From Morinoia aosen (taxonomy: Eukaryota > Arthropoda > Malacostraca > Amphipoda > Talitridae), in the NCBI GenBank assembly GCA_030386875.1, contig CM059564.1, positions 70,513,436 to 70,577,435 on the forward strand: a stretch of 64,000 bases of DNA. The letters are read 5' to 3'. Made by a program: the position numbers and the translations under genes. Shown one piece after another: positions 61,850 to 64,000 of the stretch; the stretch's first letter is position 1, and each line of letters opens with the position of its first letter. The notes beneath the pieces are model-generated. The model had not been told where the DNA came from and searched no databases. It worked only from the letters and a program-made list of their open reading frames with translations.

Positions 61850-62700
61850 GCTTCAAATGAGTTCGACGGAGAATTGGATTCATTTTTCATATTCTGTTAC
61901 TAAGGACAAATTAAAAAAATTGCGACAGCTGCACTGTATTATAAAGATTACATTTGAATGCACTATTCGTGCGTTTTTACATGATGAGTTAATATTTTTA
62001 AAGTATTTTTTCAGTAAGAAGGGTTTTTCAACACGACTTATAGAATCTCACATTGGTAAATTTTCGGGAAAAAGTTCAATAAGCTGCCTTCTCTGGAATC
62101 AATCTGTGAGGACATTCGCTTTGTTTCGTTTTCGTATTTTGGGCTCAGTCGGAAGAAATGAAGAAACAAATTTTAGAATTGTTTGCTAAATTCTTCCCAT
62201 GAATGACCTTCGATGTGGTTTTAGCTAATAATTTCCAAATAGGCTCATTTTTTCGTCTCAACGGCATACCCCCTACCGCAATCCAGGTCTCCCTAATTTA
62301 CAAATTTTGTTGTGCACGATGTGCATCTGAGTACGTCGGTTTGACGTCGCGTACTCTAGGCTGTAGGGTGGCCGAGCATCGAGGTAGGAGTTACCGCACA
62401 GGAAATATTTTATCTATTCCTTCGCACTCAGCTATTAGGGATCATTCAGAGCATTGTGATAGCCCATTTAACAGTAGTAATTTAAAAATTCTTACTAGAT
62501 CTAAATTTTCCTTTGATTTAAGGATATTAGAGTCTATATTCATATTAAGAAATTAGTCAATTTTAAACAATCAACTTAGTTCTTTTCCGTTGTCAATATT
62601 TAACAGGTAGTTTTTAAGGTTAGTTATTTCAATTTATCATCTTTCCAATTAATTTCATGTTTTTCCAGGGACATGCATTTTGCTGAAGATGAGCGAATGC
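61850..62700 (+). pseudogene. Penelope-like element remnant with GIY-YIG domain
   Basis: The plus-strand frame 61848-62189 carries the reverse transcriptase tail TIRAFLHDELIFLKYFFSKK and RLIESHIGKF. The frame 62203-62556 carries the GIY-YIG nuclease: SLIYKFCCARCASEYVGLTS, then RTLGCRVAEHRG and HSAIRDHSEHCDSPF. A frame break separates the two near 62195. Downstream, CTGAAGATGAGCGAATGCTGG (62680-62700) resembles the conserved 3' sequence of such elements. It lies in the presumed second intron of the gustatory receptor, same strand. It is a different lineage from the copy at 5785. Confidence 0.83.
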
Positions 62701-64000
62701 TGGAAGCGTTAAATTTTATGTTTTTACGTGCAATTTTTAATAACTTTTTGGTAACTTTTTGCTTTTTAACCCGATAACTTTTTTGATCATAGAAGGCTTG
62801 GGTATTTCGTATTCTGAGATTGCAATCCCAACCTAATTAAAAGAATATTCAGCATTTTCAATTCAACGCATAAGATTCATTTATGGACATGTTATCATAT
62901 CATTTCTGAATACAATTTAATTTCAACATTCTTATTTTTCGAAGTAGTTCAGTGACCGAGTGGAACAAAGCCACACTAATTTTCGCTGTGCAATAACACA
63001 CACTTCAAATTACGCTAAGATCTTTTTATGAATATAGGCCTTTCTGTTGGCTGGGATTCCTAAATGCTTAGCTGTTAACGAGCCCCGTGAAAACTCAGCA
63101 CTAAACTAGCTCATTGTTTTTGTGTCGAAAGGAAAGAATTCTTTGTGCCGACTCCGATAAAAGGCAAGACGGACGCCATTCTAGGATATTCGTCACTTTC
63201 GGAGATGTGAACAGTTCTGCCGAACTTGTTGAGAGGTTCAGGTCACGGACTATATCATTCAGTTCTCCCTGGGAGAATAGCTAAGGCTACATCTCAGTAG
63301 AAAAGTCTTAATCTACCGTGTCATACTCAGGGGCTGAATTTTTGGTTAAAGGCAAAGTTGTTTGAGGGGAATCACCGAAGACAGAAACGGGAAGCTCTTC
63401 ACTTTGTTGCAGAGGCAAGGTTCGGATAGATGAGCGTTCGTCGCTTTTTCCTGTTAATCCTCTTCAAAAATTTTGCTAAAAAATAGCTGTCACCCACGGT
63501 ATTATTGCGCTACCGCCATATCATTGCCAGAGTGAACTGTATGCTTTTCCATGTATCTGTGGTCTACTAATGTACAAGTTCTGAGCATTGGGTCACAGAA
63601 GTTCTGCGCAGACACTAAGAGAGACCAATACTTATCTTGTTGTACACGCTTAACACCCAAAGAATGATAAATTTAAACTTCGAATGAAGTTCATGACATT
63701 TTTAGATTTGATGGGAATGAGTATCCTTCACAAACATAAAACACCTTTGGTCAATTAATGCAACATTCAGTGCTTTAACATGACACCTCGTTCCTATTCT
63801 ACCATTTACTTCGCAATATCATTAATAAAAATCGAGAATGAGCAACAAAATCAGAATTGAAAAAGGTAAAGAACCCTATATAGTGGACGTGTGCAATACG
63901 TAATGAGTAGAAGGACGTTTTAAGACTGAAAATCTAAATCTAATAGATCAAATTGAAGGTTGTTTCTTGAATTAGGAAAGCAATTTAGTATAAAATTCAT
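62701..64000. other. Noncoding, nothing recognised
   Basis: I looked for a gustatory receptor third exon (phase 0 acceptor and TY....QF ending) and found none. Confidence 0.5.

Noticed and set aside
62680-62720. Hammerhead ribozyme of a Penelope-like element
   Set aside because: CTGAAGATGAGCGAATG resembles the region, but the required CTGATGA and GAAA core could not be placed.

Overview
This is eukaryotic, AT-rich DNA, almost certainly from an arthropod and most likely an insect. The pointers are an insect-type gustatory receptor gene with GT-AG introns, tRNA-derived SINEs, a D34D mariner, Penelope-like elements with GIY-YIG domains, a DUF4817-type transposon, and very little coding sequence in 64 kb. 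The species cannot be named from sequence alone. No rRNA, intact tRNA gene, CRISPR array or prokaryotic operon was seen.

Layout. 0-15 kb is a patchwork of decayed elements: a non-LTR reverse transcriptase cut in two by a 2.8-kb block with a CAG duplication, a Penelope-like remnant, a CCTAACC-rich tandem array interrupted by an 850-bp A-rich tract, and a DUF4817-type transposon split by a SINE. 16-28 kb holds minisatellites, a 675-bp foldback element with an 8-bp target duplication, several SINEs and a mariner that carries its 3' end at both termini. 33.1-35.1 kb is a minisatellite of about 82 units of 25 bp. At 36.3 kb lies a 5'-truncated non-LTR element ending in a hairpin.

The most notable object is a candidate DNA transposon at 37223-53521 (16.3 kb), bounded by perfect 19-bp terminal inverted repeats and flanking TA dinucleotides, with repeated subterminal sequence inside both ends. 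On its minus strand it carries (i) an EnSpm/CACTA-like (DUF4218/Tnp2-type) transposase of about 730 codons, broken by one TAG and two A-run frameshifts, and (ii) starting 20 nt past the transposase stop, a six-exon gene for a DUF4806-domain protein. All five splice phases of that gene agree and it ends in a GSSSA repeat. The arrangement resembles the two-product design (TnpD/TnpA) of maize En/Spm, though that comparison is inference.

The only convincing host gene is a gustatory receptor at 59386-61019 on the plus strand. Two exons are visible; the last transmembrane segment must lie further on, past an intron that holds another Penelope-like remnant and runs beyond the window end. Long stretches (27.7-33.0 kb, 53.5-59.3 kb, 62.7-64 kb) show nothing recognisable.
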